Source of the DNA: Adineta vaga
Lineage: Eukaryota; Rotifera
NCBI GenBank assembly: GCA_021613535.1
Contig: CP075495.1
Location: 16,182,001-16,246,000, forward strand
Length of the DNA stretch: 64,000 nucleotides
Direction: 5' to 3'
Part shown: one piece after another, positions 1-11,709 of the stretch
How positions within the stretch are numbered: the stretch's first letter is position 1
Layout of the letters: each line of letters opens with the position of its first letter
The notes under the pieces: model-generated
Databases searched by the model: none
What the model saw: only the letters and a program-made list of their open reading frames with translations
Told to the model about the DNA's origin: nothing
Program-made: the position numbers and the translations under genes

Positions 1-363
1 CTCATTTGTCGCGTCATGCTCATAATAGATTATTCTTTTAATTCTTCAGAATTGAGATCAGCAGTTTGAAACCAATAATAAAAAGTGAAAATGAAATAAG
101 AAAGTAATCTGCTCCAGCTTTAATTTACGGCACGCAGTTTTGGTTGATATAATTCAAGATTTCGATCAACAACTGTCTTCTTTTTGGGAATAAGAGTAAG
201 CTCTTACAATGAGTTCTTCAAGCTTTTTAGCTTTTGTTTTATGGACTACTTGCATTGATTACCAAGTTCTTACTCATTGCGATAAAGATTTCGTTGCCTT
301 GACTTTACAACAGAATAAACCAATGCACCTCGTATACACATGTGAGCGTACAGCGTGTAATTA

Positions 364-984
364 GGGATGTGCGGCGTCAGTGACAGTACTGAAAAAACTG
401 AAACTGTTACATTGATACTGACCATCAGTGTGCACTGATATTCTCGGTGCACTGATGATGTCAGCGACACTGATTTCACTGACAGATTAATGTTGATGTT
501 TATTGCTTGTAATTCCTAGGCGAAGCATCATGACATCTTTTATACGAAACATTGGAATATGCTGAATAGTTTTATTAGTTGAGAGACTAGATCAGCTGGA
601 CAGTCTGTCGAATGTATTTTTCGAATTTTTTCTTACGAATGGCTCGACCATATATTATACTCTATGAGAGAATTCGCAAAACTTCATTTTTTATGATTAT
701 TCGATAGAATATGTAGTCATTCGTAAGCAAAAATTCGAAAAATACATTCGACAGACTGTCTAGCTGATCTAGTCTCTCGGCCAATAAAACTACTCAACAT
801 ATCTCAATGTTTCGCATAAAAGATATCATGATGCTCCGCCTAGGAACTACATGCAATAAACATCAATATTAATCTGTCAGTGAAATCAGCGTCGCTGACA
901 TCGTCAGTGCACCGAGAATATAAGTGCACGGTGAGCTTACCGGCGGTGTTTGGCAGTGCTCCGTTATTCGGCACCGCACATCCC
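364..984. mobile_element. Foldback/MITE-like element with long inverted repeats and TA flanks
   Basis: Two arms of roughly 290 bp are near-perfect reverse complements (about 364-655 and 695-984). The outer ends read GGGATGTGCGG and CCGCACATCCC. A TA dinucleotide flanks each end (362-363 and 985-986), as expected for a Tc1/mariner-type target duplication. The short spacer is AT-rich and no transposase is encoded. Small ORFs that cross the arms are palindrome by-products. Confidence 0.65.
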
Positions 985-986
985 TA

Positions 987-3327
987 CGTATAATGTTAGG
1001 GTTATGTTTCTAGCATCTTTTGAGATCGTGAGGAAACCCGAAGAATGTGTTTCGGAACGCTTCACTCACGTCTTTCATCAAGCATGCAAATCATGGATAG
1101 ATTCAGACTCACGATCACAAGTTATCTATAACCCGCTAGCTCTTACGTCTAAAGCGGTAAGACAGTCAAAGCTAATTTCTCGTCTTTTTGGTACATTTTT
1201 AGAGCTCGAAAACGGCTTGAACGATTGAGTTGAAATTTTTACCGCAGATAGAAGACCCATAATGATCAGATATGTGTTTGAGAAAAAGTTTTTCCTATGA
1301 GGTTTCGACATGGTTTTAGACGAACCTTCGGTTTTCTAGTAGTGCTCATTTAGATAACGAAAACTGCATAAGACAGAGTCCGATAGGTTTGAAATTTTTT
1401 CTGCAGATAGGCACCCACATATCAGAAGTTATTTTCAGGATTTTGAAAAATCTAACTTATTTTTTTTAGTAACAAAAATACGTAGATCTCTCAAGACTCC
1501 TGCTTCTCAACATTAAAAACCCTATAAATCTGGCAGAAAAGTTCGAAAATGAAAACGGCCGATTTAACCTCTGAAGGATAGTTCAAAGTATTGCTAGTAA
1601 AAAATTTCAGTCCAATCGAACAAAGTTAAAGGGGGTTATACATGGCACAACTGAAGCGCTCCGAGGAAAAACCGGTTTTGGGGAAAAGTAGAAAACTCAG
1701 TTTGGAAGTTGTCCAAGCTTTTTTCGACGGTTTTATGATCAAATTTTAATGGAGAATCCACTGAGCTTAGGAAAAAACATTTTTCGCAAAAGTATTTTTG
1801 GGTGATGATCTATCTATCGCACTTATTAAAAGAAAAATATTTTTGAATTGTAACAAAAACAAGAGAGGAAGCACCCTTAAGGGCCACCCTTCGTAAGAAA
1901 GTTTTCCTGAAAGTAAGGCTTATCATTGTTTTGTAGGAACAAAATCACTATTGCTCTGAATTAGATGAAACAAAAAGTGCTCTGCTTTCTCACGAAATGT
2001 TAGTAAGTAGAGTTCAGTCAAAGATTCAAGTGCACTTACTGACACATGTAAATAAGATACTGTCAAGAAAGAAGGCCACGAATACAATAATAACGACCAG
2101 TGTACGAGAACTTCGCCATTTAATACAAAAATTTTGCATACAAGTGTTCATCTGAAACAGAAGTCATAAATAGCTGTTCGTTTTCGAATGGCTGTTCATC
2201 GTTAATGAAAACAACAGTCTGGTATTCTCTTTTGCGTAGAAAAGAGTCCAGTGCCCATAGATTGCTTGCTTGCTTCTTGCTTGTGTGTCCACAAGGTCAA
2301 AAAACGACCTTGAGGGTAGATATGGATGTGGTTGTGGTGGACGTTTTCAACACCTTGAACCTCATTGACACCTTCGCCTACCCACTAGATGGCTTTCTTG
2401 CTTATATCATCACTGGCACTTTACTTACTGGTTGAAAATTAGTTCGAGAAGAAACTAGCGCCGACGGCTCAAATATGTTTCGATCTATCTATACTACTAA
2501 GTAGGACGCGAATATATGCTGAGAGTGATAATCGACAAAGGAGAGGAAAATATTCACTTGTTTTTTCAGTAGATCTAAAGAGGTTGCATTTTTACAAGAA
2601 AGAACTAAGCGAGTCCTCAGACGAGCGTTACTTGTTCTTTCGATTTTTAATAAAAAAGAAAAGAAAAATGTGAATACTCCATTAGTAATTGACGCGAAAC
2701 CCTAAACAATGCCAAAGAGCACCGAAACGAGTACATGCAACGATGAGACTATCCATTAGTCAAATGAGCACTTTATCCCGCTCCAATCGCTTCGGATTCA
2801 CTGGAGTGGTACAGACGTTTCAGACACTCAACCATATCGATAGGTCATTTCTTGTACATTAGTATCTGTACAGCTTTAGCAAGCATGCGCCGTTATCTTT
2901 CCGATCTGCGAAACTTGACACGATACTTTCTCGCGTATGCATACGTACGGTCTTTCAGATCAAACAGATATCGTCATCTGAGACGAAGATACAAATACGA
3001 TAATTGAAAAGTCCACAATGTTTAACCCTTTCGCAGTCGAATGATGCCAAATGCCAATGAACCAGTTTTCGACGTTGAATCAGAAAAAGTAACCTGAATT
3101 TTCGGCGCACCGATTCTACTTGAAAAAGCAAGTGTTTGCAGGATGTTATCTTCTTCGAATCTCTTAGACCTTCGTAGAGTAGCCGATTTTTCTCCATGCC
3201 GGAAGCCTCTGTTTTTGAAATGAAGGTGATTTTCGTGATCAGCTAGATCAGGCAAATCAAAATATCTTCAGAAAAAAAAGATCCACTCGAACTTTGCAGA
3301 GTGTGCATCTTATACTAGAAATAGCGT
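987..3327. other. Intergenic stretch without a recognised gene
   Basis: I see no ORF with recognisable motifs, no splice-linked exon series and no RNA gene. Base composition is less AT-rich than the DNA to the right of 10 kb. The short ORFs here (for example near 2205-2435) have no supporting features. The segment reads like degenerate repeat DNA. Confidence 0.4.
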
Positions 3328-3741
3328 AGCATAGTGAAACGTCAATAAGGCTTTTGGGTCATCAGAATCTCTACATAAAAATTTTATCAACACTTTTAGC
3401 ATATACGACAGCTTGAGAACCTCCATCGAGTATATAGAATTTTATCAACTCTGCGAAAGGTTCACTGTTGGTTGCATTCTCTTAAACTCTTCCCTATTTT
3501 CGACGATGAAAACCATATACGAGTTTGTCATGACTTTTCATGAATCCACAAAGGTTTAGTTTTGTCCGAAGTAGGTGAGGGTTCGAGAAAGCTAGTCAAT
3601 CGCAAACCTTTCACAGGGTCGATAAAATTGCATATACTCAAAAAAGGTTCTTAAACTGTCGTATACGCTAAAAGCCTTAATAAAGCGTTTATGTAAAGAT
3701 TCTGATGATTTAAAAGCCTTTTTAACGGTTCACTATGCTAT
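3328..3741. repeat. Imperfect inverted repeat (foldback/MITE-like)
   Basis: The left arm (about 3328-3478) and right arm (about 3604-3741) are imperfect reverse complements. They share blocks such as TCATCAGAATCT, GCATAGTGAA and TATACGACAG. The spacer is about 125 bp. There is no coding capacity and no clear target duplication. Probably a decayed non-autonomous DNA transposon. Confidence 0.55.
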
Positions 3742-4647
3742 CTTTTACTTGACAATGTACCAGGCCTATAAGACATAGCCTTAGCCTAACGAATGGCTTA
3801 CGTTCGCTTCTCACAAAGGTATATCGAGATATTTCTTGCAACCAGTTCCGCACGATCGGCTTTATATTCTCTCCTAATCGCTCAGTTACAAGAGAGCCGA
3901 ATATAAAAACAAATATATTCTCTAGGTCGCTCGCAAATGTTTTGTGCATCAGTAGCTTGAAATATAGACGATATATCTTGAATACGCTCGGTTCTGATTC
4001 AAACGCTTTGTCCACTACTTCGTGCTATAATCGTGAGAACTATGTTTAGTTACTATTATCGCAGTTTTATCTTTGCGAAAGAAAGGACAGGGTCGTTTAA
4101 GCAGTGCGATCAGCCCAATTTTAGTTCACTCATTAAAACCCACCAAATCACTTTCAACTTCGCAGGAAACGTAAAAAATAAGGTTACGACTTTATTTCGG
4201 TGAGATTTCGATTGACTCTCTAAGGACGAATGTTGTTAAGAATGTCACTTGCCTTTTATGAGAATCCTCATAATCGAAGGCAATAGAATGAGCTTGCTTT
4301 TGAGAAAATGGACGTGGGTGTGCTAAATTAATAGGCATAGATGATTCAACAACTATACTTATCAACCGATTCTACATTCCAATGAAAACTCACTGGGAAA
4401 AACGGAAGTAACCAAAACTCAGATCTTGTACATTAGAAATCGCTTTTAAAGTGCTACAAAGTCCTATATTTACAAAGCTTAAAAAATATGGCCATATGAA
4501 AACATGCGAGCGAAATTGGCGTTAGGTACCGATTGCGGCACGTTTTTTGCTAATTTTTATACCTTTTTCTGGCAGCTTCATATGTATGCAACGAAAGGGT
4601 TAGTAGCGAAAGAGAACGAGAGAAAGAGAAAATGTAGAAAAAGTAAA

Positions 4648-4720
4648 CTTCGTGGGACTCAAACCCACACCTTTTGCTATCCGAGCAGATGCACTAAATC
4701 AGTCAGACTAGAAAGATCAA
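4648..4720 (-). pseudogene. tRNA-like remnant
   Basis: On the minus strand a perfect T-arm-like hairpin (GTGGG stem, loop TTTGAGT, stem CCCAC) is preceded by a possible anticodon stem-loop, in typical tRNA order. The acceptor stem pairs poorly and position 33 is not U. It is more likely a decayed tRNA or the head of a tRNA-derived SINE than a working tRNA. The isotype cannot be assigned. Confidence 0.3.
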
Positions 4721-4892
4721 TTTACTCTCAAGTTTAGCGTTGAGTCATTCATCACAAACGCTAACATTTTCGTTGTCAGAACTAAGAGCTTTGTCAAAAT
4801 ACATATCAGATTCGAGATCAGCACGAAAAACTGCATCAATCGATACGCGATTCTGCTCTTTTAAAAAATGTTTTCCCTGAAAAATGCACTCG

Positions 4893-4911
4893 TATACCCA
4901 CACCCACACTC
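4893..4911. repeat. Short telomere-like C-rich tract
   Basis: The plus strand reads CCCACACCCACACTCTTAAG, the C-strand of the TGTGGG-type repeat, just upstream of the monooxygenase start. On the minus strand it is preceded by CATCTTAAGA, almost the same junction as the tracts near 9893 and 25360. Confidence 0.5.
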
Positions 4912-4986
4912 TTAAGATGGTCTGTCACTTCTCTTTAGTCACTTTTTCGTTGTAGATATAGTTGAGCCTAACAACCATCACCCAAC

Positions 4987-7900
4987 ATGAGTGTCAAGAG
5001 TGATTCCTGTTCTCCTGATATAACACTGTCGTCGACAACAATCGTCGATGTCCTTATTGCTGGTGCCGGAGTAGGGGGTCTCGTCGCTGCCTTGTGTCTA
5101 CACCGTTGTGGATTCACAGTTCGCGTGCACGAGAAATTTAAAGTACTCGATAAAACTGGTTATGGTTTGAATCTGCAACCGTCTAGCGTCAAAATTCTGT
5201 ACGAAAACGGATTCGAAGACGAACTCGATAAACTCGGTGTGCGCACAGGTCATGTAAATTACTATACATCCACTGGCCAATTCATTTATCGCGAACCAAG
5301 AGGGCTGAATGCAGGCTATAAATGGCCCATGTATTCTGTACACCGAGGACACTTCCATGAACTACTACTCCATCGTGTACGTTCTGAGTTGGGTGAGACA
5401 TCAGTAGTGCTTGATCAAAGGTTGGTGAACTTTCGAGTTAAGGATGATTATGTCGAAGTAGACCTTAGCAATTCGGAAGGCTGTTCAACTACTGAAAAGG
5501 GTCGAGTACTTATCGGTGCCGACGGAGTTCATTCGGCTGTACGTAAGATTCTGTATTCGGATGAAGGAAACTCGTTATGGAACGGTACTATTTTGTGGCG
5601 TGGTGTATCCCCAGTCGAAGAAATGTATCTAGACGGAAAAACAATGGTCAGCATGGGAGATCCAAATCGGGGATCAATTTTCATGTTTCCAGTGAACGAG
5701 AAGTTTGTTAACTGGACATGTCACATCCGTGTCACCAATCCGCTCGGTAAGTTCATTTGAAACGTAATATTTACACGAATAATCGGTATTGGCCGGAGAT
5801 GTTCGCAGGGTAATTTTTCTGCCCTGTCCTGCCCTACAGGGCAGCACATTTAAAGAGCAAACGAGATATTCTTGCAGTTTAGTGTAATTCATACTCAAGA
5901 AAATGATTAGCCTCAATTCTAAGTCAAATCAATGATTCTATTTATTGAAGAGATTAGATGAACAAAGCTGGGTAGTTCCACCGGAAATTTCCCACCAATA
6001 CGGTGACCTTATCCGATCAAGGTGAAACTTTCAGCATGTGGATCTCTTCGTACCCTAACTATATGATAAAAAAATTAGCCTACTAGCTCATCGACATCAC
6101 AGTTGTTTTCATGTCATAAAATGCCCACCTATATGGTTTTGATGATTTTTTCCAGTTTTGAGGACATCATTTTTGTATACTCAAAAAGTGAGTACACTAC
6201 TAGAAACGGTCAGTGTGTCCGTCCGTCCGTATACACGATGACTTTCGAAAGAAGAGGCAGATCGAGCTGAAATTTTGTGCATAGTTCAGTCTCATCAATA
6301 TCTCGGTCGAGTTCGAAGATGAGACCAATCGGTCAAGAATTGTTTGAGTTATCGTAAAAATACTCAAAACTGGTCAGACCATCCCTGAGGGGGAGTACAG
6401 GGATTTTTGCCAAAGTTTTTTTTCCCTCATTTTCACAGGATATATCAGTCTGTTGGGCTTCATGTGCATTACCCTCGTGTCCTCAAGTCCTGAGAGTGAA
6501 TGTGGGTGATATAAGTGATCTGGGTGAAATTTCACCCAGATGGTTTTATGGTAGGTAAAATCTTCAAACTTCGAATGGTGGTTTCCTAGGCACGAGCTAT
6601 CGTCGAGAACTTGTTGGGACATGAGGAAGGCGCGTGGATGACGATGAGGGCGATGTTCACCTGGGTGAAGTGTCAGTCAAGATGTTCCACGTAGATAACG
6701 TCACCATAGTTTCTCAGGTGGTTTCCTATGTCTACAGAAACGTTCATAAAGTGTTGGCACAATAGTAAAGATAAGAAGTTGACCTATGTAAGTTTTTATG
6801 GTAACAGACAAGATGAAAATACAGTAAAACCTCTCTATAGTGGACACTCTCGGGACCATTCAAAATTGTCCACTGTAGGGAGGTGTCCACTATATAGAGG
6901 TGAGGTATTTTGCAGGACAACTCTTTCGAACACAGAGTAAATATGTTTCGTAGATAGCTAAGGGTTCCTAATGAACAAAACAAGATGCTATTATGTATCG
7001 TTACTCCTTCTTGCATTCATATTTGCTCTCCATAATTGAATAGTTGTCAAAATATAGCCGAATTTTTCCTATGAGCACTAACAGACTTTTCAAAAAAACT
7101 TTATCGTATATGATTATATCCAAATGTCCACTATAGGGAGGTCCATTTCCTGCAAAAACTAACATTTGGTACTTGCGAAACTGTCCACTATACGGGAGTG
7201 TCCACTATATAGGAGTGTCCACTATGAGAGGTTCTACTGTATGTGGTATATGCATAAGCCAGGTAATTTATTTCATATGATGAAAACTGAGTGCACTGCT
7301 TGAACAGTTTAGGACGTCTGCTCATCCGTTCATAGACACGATAACTCCTGAAGTATTAGTACAGTTCTGATGAAATTTTCTACGGAGTATTGCGATAATG
7401 GTACCTCACTTGAGTTTGAAGAAGCCCCCGATCAGCCGAACGATTTGTGAGTTATTGGAAATAGTGGTATTTCGGTATGACTTTATTATGTCTTCTATCT
7501 GATATACTTTTTGCAGTACACATAACATTCGGATAAAATCCGAAGTTTCCGCATTTATTTTACCTAAACATGATCATCAAGCCCAGCTGTATATATGCTT
7601 ATGAAGTACTCAGACCATAGATTGTAATCATCGACGGATGATAGAAACGATGCCGTTGTTATACCGTTAAACCGCATGCAAGATTTTGCGAAAAATAAAA
7701 AAGCAGCAAAAATGGCCTATTGTGATGTATATGGCCAGGCATAAAATCTTAGTGATTGATGATCGATTTCAGTTAGATTTTATACATATACCTGTTGTCT
7801 CTCGAACGATATAGAAAACATTCCTTTGATACTTCGTCATTGTGAAATAACATGATGTATATGGGGACACCGAACTAACCTATACTGAAAATAATCCATG

Positions 7901-9572
7901 TTGTGACCAACGTTTTTCACGTATGCAGAATTTGGGAATATATCTACCACTCTTTTATTAAAGTACTAACCTTGGATTATATACTAGTATATTCAGTTCC
8001 CGCCCCGTTTTAATATTGACTGAAATATCATGGTCTGAAAAAGTTAAATTTTCAAGTCATGCATATCATAGAAACAGTATCAGTGCAGGATTTGAAATAT
8101 AGTTGAAAAATAAGCGCATCAAAAGAAAACCAAAGGCTAATCAACTAACCATCGTAAGCGCTTTTACCATGGGCAGTTGCCGTAAATAACCACTCAGCTT
8201 CTATACCGAATTCTTCTCTATGACAGGAGAGATTCTACATGTTGTACTTATTTTTGAAGCGCATTCCTGCACCATCAGAAACATAAATTATCTTCTGAAC
8301 CAACGGAAATTTATATTTAACCATTGTAGCAATTTTTGTTGACAACTGTGTACAAGCACTGTGTCGTGGTTTATATAGTCACTGATTCTAGCGATGTTTA
8401 GATGAAAATCACCGATTTTTACATGAATGGTAAATATAGCTACTTGTTCTTGATTCCAGTGTGCCGATTGAACTTCACGTTGAGCAACTAAGGTGTAATT
8501 CACAGCAAAATCAGAAGTGATAACAGCATAATCTTTATCATAGGATTTCTTCTTGATTTCATCTATAAAAGGGTGTGGGTGTGGGTGTGGGTGTGGGTGG
8601 GTGTGGGTGTGGGTGGGTGTGGGTGTGGGTGGGTGTGGGTGTGGGTGGGTGTGGGTGTGGGTGGGTGTGATGTGGGGAAGAAGAAAAGATACCCAAACCC
8701 AAATCCACACCCACATCATACCCACCCACCCTTAAGCGTCTATGTTTATCCCAGTATGACTTGAGGTAGATAATTGTTAGGGCAGAAGTAGCTCGATTAT
8801 TCGCTTCCAAGAACATGTTACTTTCAGTAAATGCAATGTCAAGAGACCGTTACTATTGATGTAACAGTTTCCTAATTTTATCTTCATTGCCGATGCAATT
8901 TTTTATATTCATGGTATTGCTACTGAATAACCAACTATTTTGTACGCTTTTATTTTTATCTTTTCTTCATGTTAAAGACGATACTTTTGTATCATTTGAT
9001 TGGTTTTAGGCGACTCTACAGAATCACAGAAATTATTGTCACCAATCCCGCAAGAATGGAAGAAGTCAATTACGAGGCAAGGTCTTCTGTCTTCAGTGTC
9101 GCATCTGAGACTTACCTTTTTGGACATTCAAACTCTCCTTAATTCGTCGATTAGTGATGATTATTTTCCGTTGGCGGATCGAGATCCTCTCCTGAAATGG
9201 ACACATGGTCGCGTGACTTTGTTAGGTGATGCTGCTCATCCAATGTATCCAAAAGGCGGTAATGGAGCCTCTCAAGCTATTCTTGATGCTCAAGCTCTCG
9301 CTCTTGCCTTTCGTGAACATGGAGCTACACCTCAAGGCCTCGAAGTGTACGAAAATCAGCGGAGGGTGTCTTCGAGCAATGTAGTTTTGGCAGGTCGAAT
9401 GGGTGGTCCTGACAAGTTACTCGAAATTGTTCATGAGCGTGTACCCTCAGGCACCTTCCAAAATTTGTCTGATGTCATTTTGCCTTTTGAAATTGAAGAT
9501 GTCTTTGCGAATTATAAAAAAATGGCTGGATGGTGCCCAGAAAAAGTAAACAACGCACCTTCATTGTTTTAA
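4987..9572 (+). CDS. FAD-dependent monooxygenase (salicylate hydroxylase-like), two exons
   Basis: Exon 1 is 4987-5746 and exon 2 is 9010-9572. The donor GTAAGT and acceptor TTTTAG restore one 440-residue frame (phase 1), the usual size for class A flavoprotein monooxygenases. The motifs are in canonical order: a Rossmann GAGVGG near residues 25-30 followed by an acidic HEK, the DG motif (GADGVHS) near residue 178, and the GD motif (LLGDAAHP) near residue 325, followed by the FAD-loop KGGNGASQA. Members use FAD and NAD(P)H to hydroxylate small, often aromatic, substrates. The substrate cannot be read from sequence. No signal peptide is seen, so it is probably cytosolic. The intron is exceptional (3,263 bp against the 50-60 bp common here) and holds a MITE and telomeric repeats. 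Splicing across it is inferred from frame, not shown. Confidence 0.85.
6180..7470. repeat. Diverged dispersed-repeat copies in the intron
   Basis: Two segments (about 6180-6370 and 7280-7470) share an order of short blocks: CACGATAACT/CACGATGACT, a GAAATTTT box, and GAGTTATxG followed by AAATA. They flank the TA-bounded MITE at 6822-7239. They look like old copies of one dispersed non-coding repeat. Nothing else is recognisable in the intron between 5760 and 8570 except the MITE. Confidence 0.35.
6822..7239. mobile_element. pogo/Tc1-mariner-type MITE
   Basis: The left end CAGTAAAACCTCTCTATAG and the right end (reverse complement CAGTAGAACCTCTCATAG) form terminal inverted repeats of about 28 bp, and the GTGGACACTC motif recurs internally. 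TA flanks both ends (6820-6821 and 7240-7241). A CAGT start with TA duplication is typical of pogo-like elements. It is 418 bp with no transposase, so non-autonomous. It sits inside the monooxygenase intron. Confidence 0.7.
8571..8735. repeat. Interstitial telomeric repeats in inverted (fusion-like) order
   Basis: About 100 bp of GGGTGT/GGGTG repeats on the plus strand (8571-8670) is followed, after about 20 bp, by C-rich repeats (about 8691-8733). The inner parts are themselves inverted (GGGTGTGATGTGGG against CCCACATCATACCC). TGTGGG is the telomeric unit reported for the bdelloid A. vaga. G-strand followed by C-strand is the order left by a head-to-head telomere join, although local hairpin-mediated duplication could also produce it. 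Confidence 0.7.
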
Positions 9573-9898
9573 GTGACATGAAATGTTGGTCTGTAAAGAC
9601 ACCGAAATTAAGAATCACATAAAGTCATAACTTTTGTACGTCTTGGTACTTCTTCATATTTTTTATACGCCTGAGCTGTTCTGTTTTTCAAGATCTTCAC
9701 TCACTCTGAAATCTAATCTTATTACATTCACACTCAATTGCTATGTTTTGCAAAGGAAAAGAATCTCGAATCGTTAATTGACACAGTAGAATGCAAAAGT
9801 CTTTTTCTTCTGTATTCCACTTGTGAGCTTGTGAGGTCCTCTTGATGGGGTTGCAAATGGAATATTCAACCTCCGATGTGGACGAAAGGCTAGATCTT

Positions 9899-9988
9899 GA
9901 GGGTGTGGGTGTGGGTTTGGGTGTGAGCATGGGTGTGGGTGTGGGTGTGGGTTTGGGTGTGAGCATGGGTGTGGGTGTGGGTGTGAGT
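9899..9988. repeat. Interstitial telomeric repeat tract (G-rich on plus strand)
   Basis: Roughly 90 bp of GGGTGT units with variants (GGTTTGGGTGTGAGCATGGG occurs twice). It begins at the junction ATCTTGAG|GGTGTGGG and ends 10-15 bp before a hammerhead-like motif on the minus strand. Its polarity points to a chromosome end lying to the right when the repeats were added. Confidence 0.75.
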
Positions 9989-9997
9989 TAAATTAAT

Positions 9998-10060
9998 GAA
10001 AATTATTTCTAAGCAACTCACGTCGCGTTTCGTTCTTGCTTAAGGGACTCATCAGGTAAG
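9998..10060 (-). ncRNA. Hammerhead ribozyme-like motif, 3' end of unit A
   Basis: On the minus strand the conserved box CTGATGA (10055-10049) is followed by a possible weak stem II (CTT/AAG core) and then GAAAC (GAAA complement at 10028-10031). A 5 bp hairpin GCGAC-GTGA-GTTGC follows as stem III, with TTA as a possible cleavage triplet. Stem II has mismatches and stem I pairing is poor, so activity is uncertain. It has the same position next to telomeric repeats as the motif at 12868-12925. Confidence 0.5.
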
Positions 10061-11126
10061 TTTTAGGAATATATTGTGCACTGTCGCTGCTCAAGTTTGG
10101 AATGAAGAATCAATGGAATAAATTTGTTATGTACAAGAGTGGGGATGATTTTCTCATAAGTTATCTATGTTACTTTTTTTGCTTTATTGTTTCTTTTTCA
10201 AAATGTTTTTTATTTGTCAAATTTCGGTTGGCATAGAAAGATATGGTTAAGGCAAAGAAACGTTCTTCTTTTGGTTTGCAAGGATAGGTGTTAATGTTTT
10301 TTTTCGTCGGTTGTTGGATTAATTACGACCACCTCTGTATAGCTTCTGGTTTCGTTGTTATGAGGATACCATCGGAGAACTCGGCAGTGTAGATAATGAT
10401 GAGTTGGATCTTGCATATAGTCGCCGGTTGCGTCTTCTAATGTATCGAAGAGTTGATCTTATTCTTTGGTTTGAGTACTGGTTGAATTAAATGACGTTAA
10501 TGATTTAGACGAAATCGAAGACATAAGTCGACTGAATTTGGAACCGAGATTTTGGATATCTTTTTCGTTGTTGATGTGGTTTGGAGATGTCATTATTCGT
10601 TGATTTTTTCGAAGGAGTGAAAGTCTTTGTCTGAAAATGTGTTCTTATTGGTATCTGAAGCTATTGTCGATGAATTTAAAGGTATACTAAGTCTGCAATG
10701 GATTACTTGGCTCTGTGTGCGATAGTTAAGGATTGGGCATATTGAAGAGATGTAATCGCTTGGCACAAAGATGACCACGTTCAGTCATCTCGATGGCTAG
10801 AAGGACTTCTACCGCCACTGGGCAATACCTTCTTCATGGCATGTTGATATAGCTATCTATTTAAACACCAACGATTACAAAGAATTAAAGATGAAAAAAA
10901 AACAAGAACACTACTCGAACCCCAATTGTAAACCCAATTTTATATTTTGTAGATGAGATCCCCAAAGAATGAAAAGAGTAGTATCAAAAAACGAAAAACC
11001 CTAATTAAAAGCTATAGTTATCTAATATGGAGTGAATATCTGGAATAGCTGTTGTATTGTCAGTTGTTGTATGGAATAGAGGAATGAATAAAATGAGAAT
11101 AGAACATCGGCTTATATACTAAATTA
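10061..11126. other. Non-coding part of unit A
   Basis: AT-rich sequence between the ribozyme-like motif and the minisatellite. I see no ORF with recognisable motifs on either strand. The 61-codon ORF at 10593-10778 has no supporting feature. It probably represents 3' untranslated or decayed Terminon sequence. Confidence 0.35.
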
Positions 11127-11340
11127 TAGGACACTAGGACACTAGGACACTGGGACACCAAGGCACTAGGACACCAGGACATCAGGGGACCAAGACACTA
11201 GAACACCAGGATACCAGAACATCAGGACACTAGGACGCTAGGACACCAAGACACTAGGACATCAGGACGCTCGGACACCGAAACAACAGGATCCCAGAAC
11301 ATCAGATCACGAGGACGCCAGGACATCAGAACGCTGACAT
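11127..11340. repeat. Decamer minisatellite (GGACACTA-type)
   Basis: About 20 imperfect units of around 9-10 bp, of the form GGACACTAG, GGACACCAG or GGACATCAG, all in the same direction. There is no coding potential. Tandem repeats are commonly found inside Terminon units. No function can be assigned. Confidence 0.8.
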
Positions 11341-11709
11341 TTTGTGACATCATTTTCTGAAGTAAGATCAATTTGTTTTCTGACAGATTTAGTGACGCGT
11401 AATACTTGTGGAATTAAACACAGTAGAATAGTTATATTTTCTGTGTTAGTTATATCTTCGCTTGTTGTATATTTAAAATAATGTCATTTTATTTGCTGTT
11501 AATTTGCTCATAGCTTAATTGGTCATTCAGAATTATACTATTTTGCTGACCAGTACGGATGCAATGTAGATTGATATAAAATCTACGAGAAAATAGGAAC
11601 AAGAAATCTGTTAGAGTTATATAGAATTAATTAAAGTGGTTGTGTATGAAATTTCAGGAAACAATGAAAGACGTAACAGTAAACGAAGCGATATCCTTTT
11701 TCTTTTTTA

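Noticed and set aside
270-1228. Short ORFs on both strands around the palindrome
   Set aside because: They lie in or across the arms of the foldback element and show no motif or splice support.
8288-8816. Overlapping ORFs on both strands encoding Pro-His-Thr or Gly-Cys-Trp-Val repeats
   Set aside because: These are translations of the TGTGGG telomeric repeat, which lacks stops in several frames. They are not proteins.
11127-11340. Possible CRISPR-like array
   Set aside because: The units are contiguous 9-10 bp minisatellite repeats without unique spacers, in a eukaryotic context.
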